Counted from the stretch's first letter, positions 45,926 through 58,399 are shown. The stretch: 64,000 nucleotides of DNA from Raffaelea ambrosiae (GCA_002778195.1 PCDI01000012.1:963801-1027800), one strand, 5' to 3'. Notes: generated by a model from the sequence alone, not told the origin. Translations and numbers: made by a program.

Positions 45926-48414
45926 ATGGCCCTCGCCAACACATGCCTTTGTCACAAATCCCAGACAAGACAGTACGACGAAATCAACGAATCCGAGGTA
46001 GGCAGCGACACCGACTGCGTAGAAGCTGCTCGCTGACGATAGTCTCGTTTTCTGCTGTATAAACAGCTTACCATACTGAGACAAGCTTGGCACGAAGCGC
46101 TATAGCTCCTTCAACAAAGGAGAGGTACGCGCCGAAATCGACTCTCGCATCCGGCAAAGCCCACGCCAACGCATTCCACCAAGGACGTGGTCTACCGCAC
46201 TCCTCACGCCGGCAGACGTGACCCGCCAACCTCCGCAGCAGCTCCTCGGCGTCTTATGCCTCTTCACATCACCGTCTTTGTAAGCACGGCGAACGCTGGG
46301 AACGGGCAAAAGAGGAAGACCGTCGTCTGGCCCTGCAGGATCTGTGTCAGACGACAGATCTCCTGCAGCAGGTCCGGCAAGCCACACCTGTTGTCACAGA
46401 TGTGCTTTGTCAGCGAATAGGTACGCCTTTGGGCGCAGACTACCACGTTTACGGACACTGACTGTTCCGTGTCGGTTTCTTGGCCTGTAGGCGAGTCCTC
46501 CTTTGTCTACGAGTCCATTTCAACGCGTCATCGACCATTCCAGGCTCTGCCTGCTTCCCGTCAAAGCATAGCATCCATGAATGCCCACACCCCATCGTGG
46601 AAGGCAGAGAGCTCATGGCTGACTCCGTCACTGTCCGCGGCGCGTGCTGCTCTCTCGACGCCAAAAGACGGCGGCTGCTCCGAGGATGCCCTCGTGCTCA
46701 TACTACTGCTCTCGCGCATGGCCATTGCTGAGCCTATTCCCGTGTCACTGCTCTCGCGTGGTGCTGCACCCCGAAAGCGATGGACTGAGACCGGAGATAT
46801 TGGAGAGGTCAACGCGACAAGCATGGGTCTCGATCTGGAGCTGGCGAGATTCCTTTGCGATGCCGAAAGACTCCAGAGAGCGTTCCTTGCACTCAGCAGC
46901 CAGACAGCGATAAAACGTCTCGAGGACGACCTCTACACGACCAATGAAGACGCAGTACGCTGTCTTGACGAAGAGTTGCCCCATGACACCCTTACTTTTT
47001 GGCAAGAGCAGGCTTTGATCATTGTCTACCGCTCCATTCCCTGGAGATATCTTGAACCAATGTATGTCGACTGCTTCTCTCCAGATTTCCTCGCTGTCTT
47101 GTTGGCTGTCTGCTGGTCTCTTTTGTTTCCGTATTTTGACCCGCTCTGTTCAGTGACATCGACACACCCTTTTATCTTCCCCATTTGAATCATGCTTTAC
47201 ACGCATACAGCTCTGGTAGCATACACCTGTCCGCTCCGTCCAAGACAGACCTTGCCCTGACCCTGGCCGAAGCGGCAAGGTTCCCTGGCATGCCTTGGAA
47301 GCGGTTTGTTCTCGCTCAAGCCGAATCGGTAAGGCTCTCCATCGAAGAGCAGCCAGTGTGCTTGAAAATGGGCATCTTGCTCAATCGCTGTATCCTTGAC
47401 CGCGTCTCGGGTGACATGAAACAAGCCGCGCACAGCCTGGATGCCATCGCTGCTCTCGCGGCAGCTGGCAATGCTGGCGCGGGGCAGAACCAGGCGGATG
47501 CACGGGCACATGCAAGCACCGGTCTCGCGTGCGTACAGAAAGCACTGAACGACATTCAGATTGAGTGCCTGAACACAGCGGAACAGTGCCTGCGCTCATG
47601 GACCCCCAGAAACCCACAGCAGCCGTCACCACTGGAGCAGGCCGTCATGTTTAGGCAAGCCATGATCCAGGGACGCCTGCTGCGGTTCCGTGGGAGTTTT
47701 GCCGAGTCACACACGTGTCTGGATACCCTCATACACCGATCGAATGCCGGCAACGATAGCGACGGCCTTGTATGGGACGAGGAGCTTCGTGATCTAACCT
47801 GTGACCTGGCAGACACTTTGCGCGAGCTGGGTCGCATGGACGAGGCTGAGATGCATCTTCATACCGAAATCACACGAAGACAGAAGAGCGCATACCGCAG
47901 AAACAGCGATCGAAATGAGGACGGTGCCGGAGTGGAGTCTGCGGTGCGCAAACGCAAAGCAGAGGCCGCGGAGACAAAGGAGATTGCCTTTCTGGATCTC
48001 GCTCTGGCCGAGACTCGTTTTGCGCGCGGCGCACTCCGGGATGCCTACGAAATGTGCGTGCGGGTGCTGTCGCGTCCGCGTCTCCGCTTCTGCACGCTGC
48101 GCGCCCACATCATCTTGGCCAAGACGCAGCACGTCTGGGGCGACCACCAGCTCGCGGCGCATCACTGGACCGAGGCCCTCAAGGCCATTTCCACATTCAC
48201 CCTGACGAATGGGTATACCACGCAGGCCATTCTCGCATCGGCACGGGACAACATGCGTCACTTGGCCCAGGAAGAGTTGGAGGCGCAGTCTGACGAGCAG
48301 TTGGCCTCGCTGCGACTGCAGGCTGTCCCCGAGGGCGGGATGCAGCACTGGATTGCCGGCATGCAGCAGTGGTACCAGGAGCACGGAGCGGCAGCGGTGT
48401 CGACGGCAACGTGA
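45926..48414 (+). CDS. Conserved fungal helical-repeat (TPR-like) protein, 5' part uncertain
   Basis: Member of a widespread uncharacterised ascomycete family whose C-terminal half is TPR-like helical repeats; some relatives carry an N-terminal NB-ARC or lipase-like domain. Firm exons are ...-46420, 46491-47061 and 47154-48414 (GTACGC...CTGTAG; GTATGT...GTTCAG), all in frame. Family blocks seen are FWQEQALIIVYRSIPWRYLE, DTPFYLPHLNHALHAY, LAEAARFPGMPWKRFVLAQ, EELRDLTCDLADTLRELG, SRPRLRFCTLRAHIILAKTQ, FTLTNGYTTQAILAS and MQHWIAGMQQWYQEHG. Upstream of 46420 a charged helical segment is readable back to about 46240. An ATG at 45926 with a following intron is a candidate start, but I could not connect these parts. 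Its position between cluster genes does not itself show a pathway role. Confidence 0.65.
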
Positions 48415-48589
48415 AAGCCGAGCATATTGGCTGGATATGGGGAGAATCAAAGTTGGAAGACATACAAAAAACGCAACGATATATGATGGACACGACCTGA
48501 AGCGACGAAATTGGCATAATTTTCAAGTAGTTAAAAACTGAATGTTTCCCCTGCCGTGTTTGTCAACACAGGTGCTGTGTACTTCACCT

Positions 48590-50241
48590 CTAGAACCCCA
48601 GAGCAAACTCAATCCGGTTGAGGCCGTCCCAGAATGTCGCAGCAGGCACGGCCACCGTGATTCTCGCCCAGAATTCCCCGTCACCATCGCACCAGCCAGA
48701 GCTCCCAAAGCTGCTCCCAGACGCCACCAAAACTCCTGCCCGGGCCAGCCTTTCCTGGATCAAGCCTTCGTCTTGTATGCTGCCCAGGCGCACGAGAACA
48801 AATGGTCCGGCCTCCACCGTGAAGAACGGCGTTCCCCAGCGACGGAACCGAGCCGCTGCTAGTTTGTGGGCCGCCGCCAGACGAGACGACAACAGGGCAA
48901 GAATGCCAGGGAACTCTGCGGAGTGCAGCAGGTGAAGGGTGGCAAGAGAAGCCAGGGAGGAGAGGTGCATGCTGGAGAGCAGAGCCACCGACTTCAAAAC
49001 CAGTGTAGATTGCGGCGATTGGCTCACAAGGGCGGCCTGGATCGCGTCAGCCTTTTCTTTCCTTTTCTTGTTCACTGTGCCGGGCTGTCCCTCTTACCAT
49101 GCGAAGTCCACTCGAGCACAGGTCTTTGCTGGTGCTCCAAAGAACATGGACCGTGGCGGATGGGCCTGTGTTTGCCACTGTCCCGTTCGCCAAACCATTG
49201 TTCGTTCTGCCATTGGTTGCAACGGTACCATTTCTCCTCTTGGCGGCCGGAGAACCATCACGGGAACCATCACTGTCCGGATGCGGTCTCTTCTTTCCCC
49301 GGCTCGAACGTTCCTCGGCTGGTTTGGTCGCTCCGTTCACAGCTGTCCTTCTCGTACTGAGACGCAGTGCCGAAACAAAGTGACTGCCACCAACCCGACT
49401 GAAGGCGTAAAGCTCGTCGGAAATGTAATGGATGCCTCGTTCTCCACAGAAGTCAATACACTCTTGCAAAACATGCGCCGGATAGCATTGCCCCAATGGG
49501 TTGTTTGGGTTGGTCATGACCAAGGCTTTCACGCGGGTCTTGTCGGACATGGTCTCCACAGCTTCGTACAGAGCAGGAAGAAGACTGTGGCTCAGTGGCT
49601 TGGACGACTCATTGAACGATCCGGCTTTCCAATGCAAGCGGACGGGGACCACCTTCACGCGAGGGCGAAGATGAAAATGCAAGTTGAATCCGCCTGGATG
49701 CTGTCAGAACTCGACCCATGGAAAAAAAAAAAAAAAAAGAAAAGAAAAAACGAGCATGGGAGGCTTTGCTCACTCCAAAATGGAATCGGTACAAGGACGC
49801 TGTCGCCCTCGTCGCAGATGGTGGTGAGCAAGGCGTCCAAGCAATGCGTCGCTCCAGGAGCGGCAACAACTTGGTCTGTGGTGACGGGCAGAAGAGGGCC
49901 AAAGTGCTTGTTGAAGAGCTCTGCCAACGCTGCGCGCAGTTCGCCGTCTCCTCCCAGACCATGTGCGTATGAGAGTTCCTGCAGAGTCCACACACATGAG
50001 AAGCGGAAGAAGAAGAATTTTGCTTGTTGTCAGTACACACCTTGGAAGAAAGGCCCCTTTGAATCCCTTCTTTGTAGATCTCTTGCAGCTCTGGCCGCAG
50101 AAGCCAATTCTTCGCGGTGGCGAGGTCGATACTGGATGATCGGCTGCTGACCGAACTGTCAATCTTGGGGACGATGGCGGCAATCGCGTCCCTCATACGC
50201 GACGACACAAGGTCGAGACCAGACGCAAACACAGGTGCCAT
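48590..50241 (-). CDS. gliI-like: GliI-like PLP-dependent C-S lyase (ACC synthase/aminotransferase fold)
   Basis: In ETP pathways this fold-type-I PLP enzyme cleaves the C-S bonds of the cysteine-derived bis-conjugate to release the dithiol. Exons are 50241-50041, 49978-49774, 49693-49098 and 49036-48590, all GT-AG, giving 482 residues. Visible are VVAAPGATHCLDALLTTICD, MTNPNNPLGQCY (PLP-ring Asn), YISDELYAFS and the Schiff-base Lys at about residue 325 in VHVLWSTSKDLCSSGLRM. Residues ~247-314, just before the Lys block, form a low-complexity basic/Asn/Gly-rich insertion (RGKKRPHPD...AAKRR) that I do not know from other ACC-synthase-like proteins. The exon 2/3 intron contains an A/T homopolymer. 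No stop or frameshift seen. Confidence 0.88.
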
Positions 50242-51136
50242 GTTTACGCGTGTAAGTGAGCGGCAACTTCACCATGGGAATTGTAATCTTCACGAAAAGG
50301 ACCTCAAACACAACAACAGCAAAATAACTAGGCAAAGAAAATCATACACAGCCAGGTCATTGAGCCTGTATGGCTGTTCCATTACGCAGGACATCTGGAC
50401 TGCGTGCGGCTTTGCTACGGGCCTGATCTGGGATCCCGTGAAGGGCACTGTAGTCTAGCGGCATGCAGCCGGGAGGCCACCGGGAAGCCAGCCCACGGGC
50501 ACTGAAGCCACCGAGCGGCTAGCGCTCGGACAGGCCCGTTTCCAGAAGGTGGGGGACCTGGTCTCCCGACACCACGCCGGCCAGGAAGCGGACCGATACG
50601 CCGCAGTCCGAGACAGAAGAAGCCGAGGACTTCTGGTTGTCACTCTCATGGATCGGCAAGTTGAAAGATGGTCAGCATAATACACCAACGAGTGGTCGCA
50701 CCGAAAGGGCCTGGGAGGGCGGATGCCGAGGTGTTGAACGCCAAGATTGGATGTTGGATTGGTTACAAGACTCTCAGGACAAGGCCTGCAAAGTAGGAAT
50801 GGCACGACGCTGAGTTTTCTGTTTTTCATTTCGTTCGAAACCTGATCTAGAGCCTGTCTATTTACACTAACTTGACGTGCCAATATCCCGCTGCTTCGAG
50901 GTACATTCAAGAAAAAAATGAATCAAAAATAGAATCTAATTATTCGCCCAATTATCTATTTTCTATGTCCCATTTCCTATATTCTGTTTTTGTTTTTGCT
51001 TTTGCTTTTGCTTTTGCTTCTGCTTCTGCTTTTATTTTTATTTCCGTCATGAAATTCGGGCGCGATCAAAAAGTAGACAGGCAATAAAGAAACAAAACCC
51101 CCATTCATTGCAAGCCGGCGAGCACATTCGTATCTC
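50242..51136. other. Intergenic region between C-S lyase and NRPS 3' end
   Basis: About 0.9 kb. Near 50519-50675 the minus strand has a short open run ending in a stop (VRFLAGVVSGDQVPHLLETG) that I cannot assign; it may be chance or a relic. A (TTTTGC)n-like microsatellite lies at about 50985-51045. Confidence 0.4.
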
Positions 51137-54100
51137 TCAGCTCAGCTCTGCCAATGGTTTCCCCAAGACCAAGTCCGCATCCAGAGGACTTCCGTAGAGT
51201 GGCCCTTCTGCCACATCCGAACACCCAATGTCGGAATGCTGGGCGAGGCCTCGCAAGGAGCCCACGACGCGCGCCTGAAATTTGGCCATCTCGCCGGCAG
51301 AAAGGCAGCTGTTGTCATACTCCAGTCTGAGGAGAATCCTGCTTTCTGACACAGCCATGAACTCACACAGGAGCTTGAACTTGGCACCCGCAGACCACGC
51401 AAAGCAAGGCTCCAGGCTGGGAATGTCCATGTTCAGCTGCTGCCGCATGTGTGGCTCGTGGAACGTAACCATCACGTCGAACAGGGGATGGTCCGGGTAG
51501 TCTGGCGTAATGGACATCATGTCCAGCAGCTGGTTCCATGGCAGCCCGTGAGCGAGTGCAGACTGAGCTGCCTCCTGCACTGTCCCTAGGAACGCATCCG
51601 TATTCTTGCTGCACCACGCATGTCGGATGCGCACGGGCAGCGGCTGCAGGAACAAACCGACTGTCTCCGCGTGCTCAGAAGACGCGCGGTTCATGAATGG
51701 CACTCCCAGGACAATATCCAGGGCCGCGCCTGTGTTGTCTCGAACGGACCTATCCAGCGCAAGCGCCACGGCGGCCAGGGCCAGTTGCTGCAAGCTGACA
51801 TGGACGGACGCGGACTGCTGAAAGACCATCTTGCTGGTTTCTTTGTCCAGCTGGAATACAGAAGAGGTTCCTCTGTAGCTGACTCGCCGAGGAGCACGCG
51901 AGAGAAGAGCTGGCTGCGAAGGCAGATTCTCGAGGTACGCCTTCCAGAAGCAGCGGACATCGTCAGACAGCGGGCTGCCCCACAACGCTGGATCCGGGTA
52001 GACAGCACGTGGAGGAGAAAGACTGCATCCGCGGTAGACCGATGTCACTTCTCTCAGGAAGACAGACATGGTCGTGTAGTCGGCCACGACGTGGCTCATC
52101 ACCACAAGGATCTGCTCTGCAGTGAGAAGAACACGCACGGGCAGTTCTTGGCGCAAGTCGTACGGGCGATTGAGCTCGGCCCAGGTGTTGATCCTGTCCA
52201 GACACTGCGCTCTCGGGTAACATGGGGCCAAGATACGACGGTATCTCGTTCGTCTGGCGGCTCGGCGTGAGTGATACATGCTCCTGAACACGGCGTGTCG
52301 ACTGAGCACTGTGTTGAATGCGTCTTCCAGACGACGTTTGTCGACCTCTGCAGAGTTCATACGTCCCATGAACACCACATTGAAGGCCGGTGAAGTACCT
52401 CCTAGCTGTGATTTCTCCAGCCACTCCTCTTCGATCGGCGTGACGGCAGCCAGGTCGGCTGTGGACTGTCCAGAAGAACGGATGCCGTCTGATTGGGTGA
52501 TGTGGTCTATGGTTTCGGCCAATGCTTGAACGGTCGGATGGGAGATGACCGTCCTGAGACTGATGGAAACGCCAAGTTCCTGTGACAGGTGTCTGGACAG
52601 CTTGATCTGGTCAACAGAATGGCCGCCCAATTCCACAAAACTGCGCTGCCTGTCCAAGGCGATGGAATCGGCCGTGGCGGGAAGACAAGCCACAAAAGCC
52701 GCGGCAACCAGTCGCTCGGTGTCTGTGTCCAAGCCACCAGACCGTGTTGGATCTGTGTGCGCCACATCGGCTGCCGCAATGGCCGTGTAGTCCACCTTGC
52801 CCGCCGGCGTGGTGGGGAAGCTGTCGACAGCAGCGAGGTGACTGGGCAGGGCATACCGCTGCAGTGTGTCGGCGAGTCGACAGCGGAGGCGCGGCAGGCT
52901 CAGACGGGCTGGCTGCACCATGGCAATCAACTCGTCCGGGGCCGCCTTGCGAACGGCAATGGCCACCGCCCGCACCTCGTCGATGTCGCGAGCAATGCGG
53001 ATCTCCAGGTCGTTGAGGTCCAGCCGGTAGCCGCGGAGCTTCACCTGACGGTCGTTTCGGCCGACGCAGACAACCTCGCCGTCTTCGGTCCAGTAGCCCA
53101 GGTCGCCCGAGTCGTACATCGTCTCGCCGTGGCCGACGATGCTGTCCGGGAGGAAGCGCTCGGCCGTCTGCGCCGGCATGCCCCGATAGCCACGGGACAC
53201 CTGCACGCCCGCCAGGTGAATACGCCCGACCATGCCCGGCTGGGCGAGACCGCGACGCGCATTCAGGATGTACACGCGCGTGGTCGGGTTGGGCACACCA
53301 ATCGTGACCGGCGACCCAGGCCGGAGCCTCTTGATGGTGGCGCCGCAGGTGGCCTCCTGTGGGACCGTACATATTGTAGAGAACCTTGCGGGACGACCAC
53401 TGGTCGGACACAGTCTGTGGCACCTGCTCGCCAACTAGGTAGACCTGTACAAGAGTGGGTTAGTAGAGAGATACCATTCTTTTTTGCATCTAGAACGCAC
53501 CCATTTTAGTCTGGGATACTCATCTGGATCCAGAGCACGAGCAACCGACGGCGTCAGGATGCACGCGTCCACCTCGCTGAGCGGCGACAGAGCATCGGCT
53601 CCCGCCGGCAAGACGAGCGTGGCTCCGTAGGTGAGAGCAGAGAAGACCTCGTGGATGCTGCCATCAAAGGCCACCGACATGATCTGCGCAATCCGCACGC
53701 CCGGCTGGGCATGCAAACGCACGGTCGGGTCGCTCTGGAAAGCCACCAGGCTGCCGTGCGTGCACAGCACGGGCTTGGGCACGCCTGTCGAGCCAGACGT
53801 GAAGCACAGGTAGGCCGCTGCCCAAGGCTGGGCGGAGGCTCGTCGCTTGCACGGCTCGAGCGCGTCTGCATCCCCGCCACAGGTGACGGCCTCTACGGAA
53901 AAGGCCTGCTTGCAAGACGGGGGCACGCATGTTTGCAGCTGCGCCGTGGTGCAAGTGACAAGCACCGCGGCCCCTGCGCCGCACGCCAGCGTTTCGCGCA
54001 ACGCTGCCGGAAGGGCCGGGTCCAGAGAGCAGTACGTGCACCCAGCCCGGAGCACACCCCACAAGGCGCCGATCCAGTGCAAGGACCGGTCCGCGTGCAC

Positions 54101-56047
54101 GCAGACCACGTCGCCGGGGGCGGTCATGGCGGACAGCTGGCGGGCCACTCGTCCGGCGAGGACATCCAGTTCCCGGTAGGAAAGCCACGCGTCTCCCTTC
54201 TGCACGGCGATCTCGTCCGGGTGCGCTTCGGCCGCGGCTTCAAAGAGCGTCACCAAATCCTCGGCAATGGACGGCCTGGTGGTCCGGACCGACAGGCAGT
54301 TGCCCCATTTCATCAGCTGGGCGTGCGAGGGACACAGGAGAAGACTCTGCAGGGCACCGCCCACCGTGGTCTGTGGCTGGGAGACGACCACGGAGAGTGC
54401 CTGCTGCAAGCATGCGGCCACGCCGGCCATGTCTCGCTGGCGGAACCGGTCGGTGTGAAACCGGATCTCGACCTGTCTGGACGGCTTCACGGTGATGCTC
54501 ACGGGGACGCGAGACTGTTGTGTTGTGCGCGTCTCCAAAGGCGCGAGTGGCTGCTGTCCCCGTACGTGGCAGCCACCACCCATCTCCACAGACAGAGCGG
54601 ACTCGTACTGGCGCGTGAACCCATTGCTGGTGGCCTCCGTCCAGCTGTAGGTTTCGAGCTCGACCAGGTCGCGGAAAAGGCGTGCCATGTATTCCTGAAC
54701 ACGGGCACCCCGCGACAGGCGGACGTGCAGAGGCAGCACGTTGATGAGCGGCCCAACGGTGTCCAGGGATCGGGAGATGGGAAGATTGCGGCCGTTCAGA
54801 ACCGCACCAAACACAGCGCTGTCCGAGTCGGCAAAGGTGGCCGCCACCAGGCCCCAAGCGGCATAGAATACAGCTGCAGGTGTGACGTGCGCTTGTCTTG
54901 CGGCCTTTTCAACGTCTGCAGTCTCAACATCGAAAGACATGGTCTCGCTGCTGGCCTTTGCAGGCCCGCTTGGCGCGGGAAGCAAGAACTCGCCCTTGGC
55001 GTCTGGGTGTTGACTCACGACCCTCCCCCAAAAGTCATCGCCGGCCTTCTTGTTTGCGGCTTGGTAATGGCGAAGGCCCTGTGCCCATTCCCAGAACGAA
55101 GGACCAGGCGCTGTTGGCTGCCCACGAGCAAGGTTTCGCACTCGGCCCAAGAAGATGTGGAGAGAGCAAGCATCAATAAAGGCATGATGGACCTTCCAAG
55201 TGATTTCCGCCAGCGCCTTCCCATCCGAGTCTAGCCCGCAGGACGCGGCTTCAACGGAAAACCCCGGCCAAACTTCAGGACTCTGTGGTGTTCGTGGTGA
55301 TTTTGGAGACAACCCCGGATTGCCGGGATCCGCAGACAAGGCATCAACAAACCACGAGCCTTGGAAGATGCACTCCTGCTTCATCACAGCGTTCCACGCA
55401 TGGAGGAGAGATGGAACAACTGCTGACGGATGTCTCTCGGTATATTCAATGACGTTCGCTTCAGGGTTGACGCACGTTTCGTGGATGAGAGACATTTGCA
55501 TCTCAGTAAGGAGACCCGACATCTTTGAAGATCTTATGGGAGACTTGGAGAATTTTTTTCCGGTGTTGCACGAGGTGGGTAGAAGCCCCGACAAGGACTT
55601 TGCAACGACATCGTCAAAAGGAGCTGCATAGTCGCGGGCGTCGTTCTCTTTCGACAGGATCAAAGACGTGGTAGACAGCGAAGAGCTTGACAAGCCCGAC
55701 TGGGATAATTCCTCGTTGATGTTGCTCTGGGTATCTAACGATGAAATTGATGCCGAAGAGCTTGGCGCTGGCGAAGGCGGAGGCAGCTGTTTGGCGCCGC
55801 TTAACAAACGGCCAAGACAAGGGGCTGTAAGTAGGCTCTCTCGTGTGACATTGTAGCCCTGGGCCACCAAGGCTGCTCGGAGCAGGATGGCCTTGTGAGA
55901 GTCACCACCATTGCAGATGAAACTGGATGACAGGTCGACTTCATCGGTACGACGTGCTAGTACGTCCAGCACGCACGCCAGGACCCGAGGGTCAACACCA
56001 CGCTCCGACGTGGTGCCTTGAAGGGTAGGATTGCGTTGAACAAGCAT
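51137..56047 (-). pseudogene. gliP-like: GliP-like non-ribosomal peptide synthetase, truncated and frame-disrupted (T-C-A-T-C)
   Basis: ETP synthetases assemble two amino acids into a diketopiperazine. Exon 1 is 56047-53501; after a 56-base GT-AG intron, exon 2 starts at 53444. Order on the minus strand: carrier domain (ICNGGDS, Ser at residue 50), condensation domain (HHAFIDACS), adenylation domain (FTSGSTGVPKP; YDSGDLGYW; GRNDRQVKLRGYRL; PTTPAGKVDY), carrier domain (LGGHSVDQIK), second condensation domain (MSHVVADYTTMS), stop at 51137. Known GliP/SirP proteins have an adenylation domain first and a carrier domain last; both are absent. Only 466 bases separate the start from the dipeptidase gene, too few for the missing domain. 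At about 53352-53359, in the A5 motif, the frame changes by one base. The exon 2 frame ends at a stop at 52611, while the downstream domains continue in the neighbouring frame. A sequencing error could explain the shift but not the missing domains. Confidence 0.85.
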
Positions 56048-56513
56048 CGCGTCAGAAGTTGTCTCAATGGCGAATCAGGTCAGTGATCTTCTTTCCTGCA
56101 TGCTCGATGCAATGCATCGTGCCTTATCAACTGCATACCTCTGGAGACGTCTTATCAATGCTTCGGGTGTGGACTGTACATGTGCCAATGTACATGGAAC
56201 CCGTCGGCCTGGTCTCCGCAAGACGGGCCGGCAGCAACCCTTTCTGTGCCGAAAGTCCCATCAGTGCGCATCGGTGTGGGTGGCCAATAGACAGACCGCC
56301 TTTTCCAGCTACATGACAGCCAAATAGGGACATCATTGCCAGCGGGCCGCTGCTAAGCTCGCCCTGTTCGACACCCAACATGGATACCAACAGAAGCTTG
56401 GCCACCAAAGAAAACCGTCTCAGAGACCACCGTGACATGACGCATCTGGAAACTCAGACCGCAAACCCTGAATATAGTGCAGAAATCATGTTCGTGTTCA
56501 TATTACTAGCTAG
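56048..56513. other. Short spacer upstream of the NRPS remnant
   Basis: 466 bases between the NRPS start and the dipeptidase stop, both on the minus strand. No adenylation-domain motifs (A8, A10) are found in any minus-strand frame, although an intact gene would need its first domain here. Confidence 0.55.
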
Positions 56514-58138
56514 CTACTTGGATAGTTGATCCCTCCTTCCGGCTCCCGTCTCAATCAGGATCGCCCTCTGTGCTTCTGTCCAAACTTGCGGAATATGGTC
56601 AAGAAGGACGACGGATTTCTTTTCCTTGTGCTTCCGAGCCGTCTCTTCCACTTCTTTGAGTACGCGTACAAGGTTCAGTCCGAGCACTTGCTGCAGCTCT
56701 TCCGCAGTCAGACCTCGCTTGGCAAGCGCCGCAACCAGCTGCGGATAGCTGGTCACATCGTCGAGACCCTTGGGTCCATTGAGCATGCCGTCAAAATCCG
56801 ACCCAATCCCAACATGAGCATAACCGATTCGCTTCCCAGCATAGACAATGTGACGCACAACACTCTCCAGAGTGGCGTTTTTGCCACCAGTAGAGTCAAC
56901 GAGTGAGGGAATAAAACAGATCATAACGAGGCCACCATTCTGTTTGAGCATGTCCAGGGCCTCGTCTTTCACATTTCGTGCATGGGGGCACAAAGTGTAA
57001 CTACCGCTCGTTAGTGTTTTGCGAAAGCATGAGGCCGTGTGCGAAGATCCGTCAACGTACCACGACGAATGGGAGAAAATGACTGGCGCTGTCGAGAGGG
57101 ACAGGACGTCTCGTTGTGTGTCATGGCTCGTATGTGAGAGATCAATCATCCTGCGGATAACACACAGAAGGACCGTTTGTTAGCTTCACGATCATTTCCG
57201 CTGTGTCACCTTGGAGGGTTCCCAACTTGCATTCCTATTCTGTTCATCTCATTGACCATTTCTTGGCCGTCGGAGGATAGGCCATGATGTGCAGGCGCCT
57301 TTGATGTCTGCAAGACACAGTGTCAGTGTCACTAAGCATAGGAACGAGACTTGTTGTGTTAGGAGTGCGGATAGCGCTGGAGCCACTCACAGCCGAATCG
57401 GCGTAGAGGTTGTTCCCATCGTGGCACATGGTCATGTATCTGACCCCTAGCCGATGCAGCATACGCAAGACACTAGCACTATTGGCCACCTGATGCAGGC
57501 CCTCGACGCCAATGAGACTAGCAATCCGGCCACCCTGGAAGGTGGGCAGAATATTGTCCGCAGTGTCCACAAACGCGAACGTGTCGGGATAGAAGTCGAA
57601 CAGGTTGTGGAGCAGATCGATCTGCTGCAGGGTCGTTCTCAACGTGTCCAGCAGCGGCTCGGTCGAAAAGTCGTCAGTTTTGGTCGGGCTATAATGGGTT
57701 GCAAGGGGTTGTCAGAGTTACACATTGTGTTTATTTATAGCTTGTTCATAGGTGCCGGTTGTGGAAAGCGAGACGGGCGTTGCCGAGACAAGTCTCACCA
57801 TGGGACAAAAGCACTCCAGAACTGGCAACCGATTCGGCTCCTTTTCAGCCGCAGCAGATCAGTTTGGCCAATTGGCATACTCTCGAGCTCCTCCATGTTT
57901 GGCTCATCGATGCGGTTCTGCATCCAGCCTCGTATCATCCATGCAAAGTCGTTGTGGCCGTCTACAACACAGCGCACAAAAGGCGAAAGTCCCGTTAGTC
58001 GGAAAATTCTAGTGTGGAATGCACGCGGAGAAATAATAAAAACAGGTGTTTGTTTATTTTTACCGGCGCATAGGACAGACCTGTGAGTGGGATGCTTCGA
58101 AGGAGCCGGTCAACATCAACACTGTGAGTGGTAGACAT
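56514..58138 (-). CDS. gliJ-like: GliJ-like membrane-dipeptidase family (M19) peptidase
   Basis: Zinc dipeptidase that in ETP pathways removes Gly from the cysteinyl-glycine conjugates after gamma-glutamyl removal. Exons are 58138-58081, 57961-57799, 57688-57391, 57307-57231, 57150-57061 and 57000-56514, giving 390 residues. All M19 metal-site blocks are present: DGHNDFAWMIRG (HxD), LIGVEGLHQ (bridging Glu), DLSHTSHDT, FSHSS and IGSDFDG. Intron 4 (57230-57151) begins GCAAGT and ends CCGCAG; only this GC donor restores the frame and the family block NRIGM followed by MIDLSHTS. Intron 5 (60 nt) has no stop and could be retained without a frameshift. No signal peptide is visible, as for cytosolic GliJ-type enzymes. 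Intact. Confidence 0.9.
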
Positions 58139-58399
58139 GGTGTCTTCTTGTGGGGCAAGCCAGACTCTTGCTGCATGGGACTGGGAGCGGCTGGGAATCT
58201 ATGGATGCAGGATTGTGGCGAGGCACAGCAAGGTTTACAGGCAACGGAACCTCATATACACGGCGCAATTGCGGCAAGACGTGTGAAAGACACGGGACAT
58301 GGAATCGAGAAAATGATTATGTAAAGTAAATATTTGAACTGCATAATTCCAAAAGAGGAAGGTCTCAACAGCTGACGGCCAACAGAACCTATCCCTTGG

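Noticed and set aside
50515..50910. Minus-strand run ending VRFLAGVVSGDQVPHLLETG
   Set aside because: Looks partly coding but cannot be assigned to a family, and no start or upstream exon was found.
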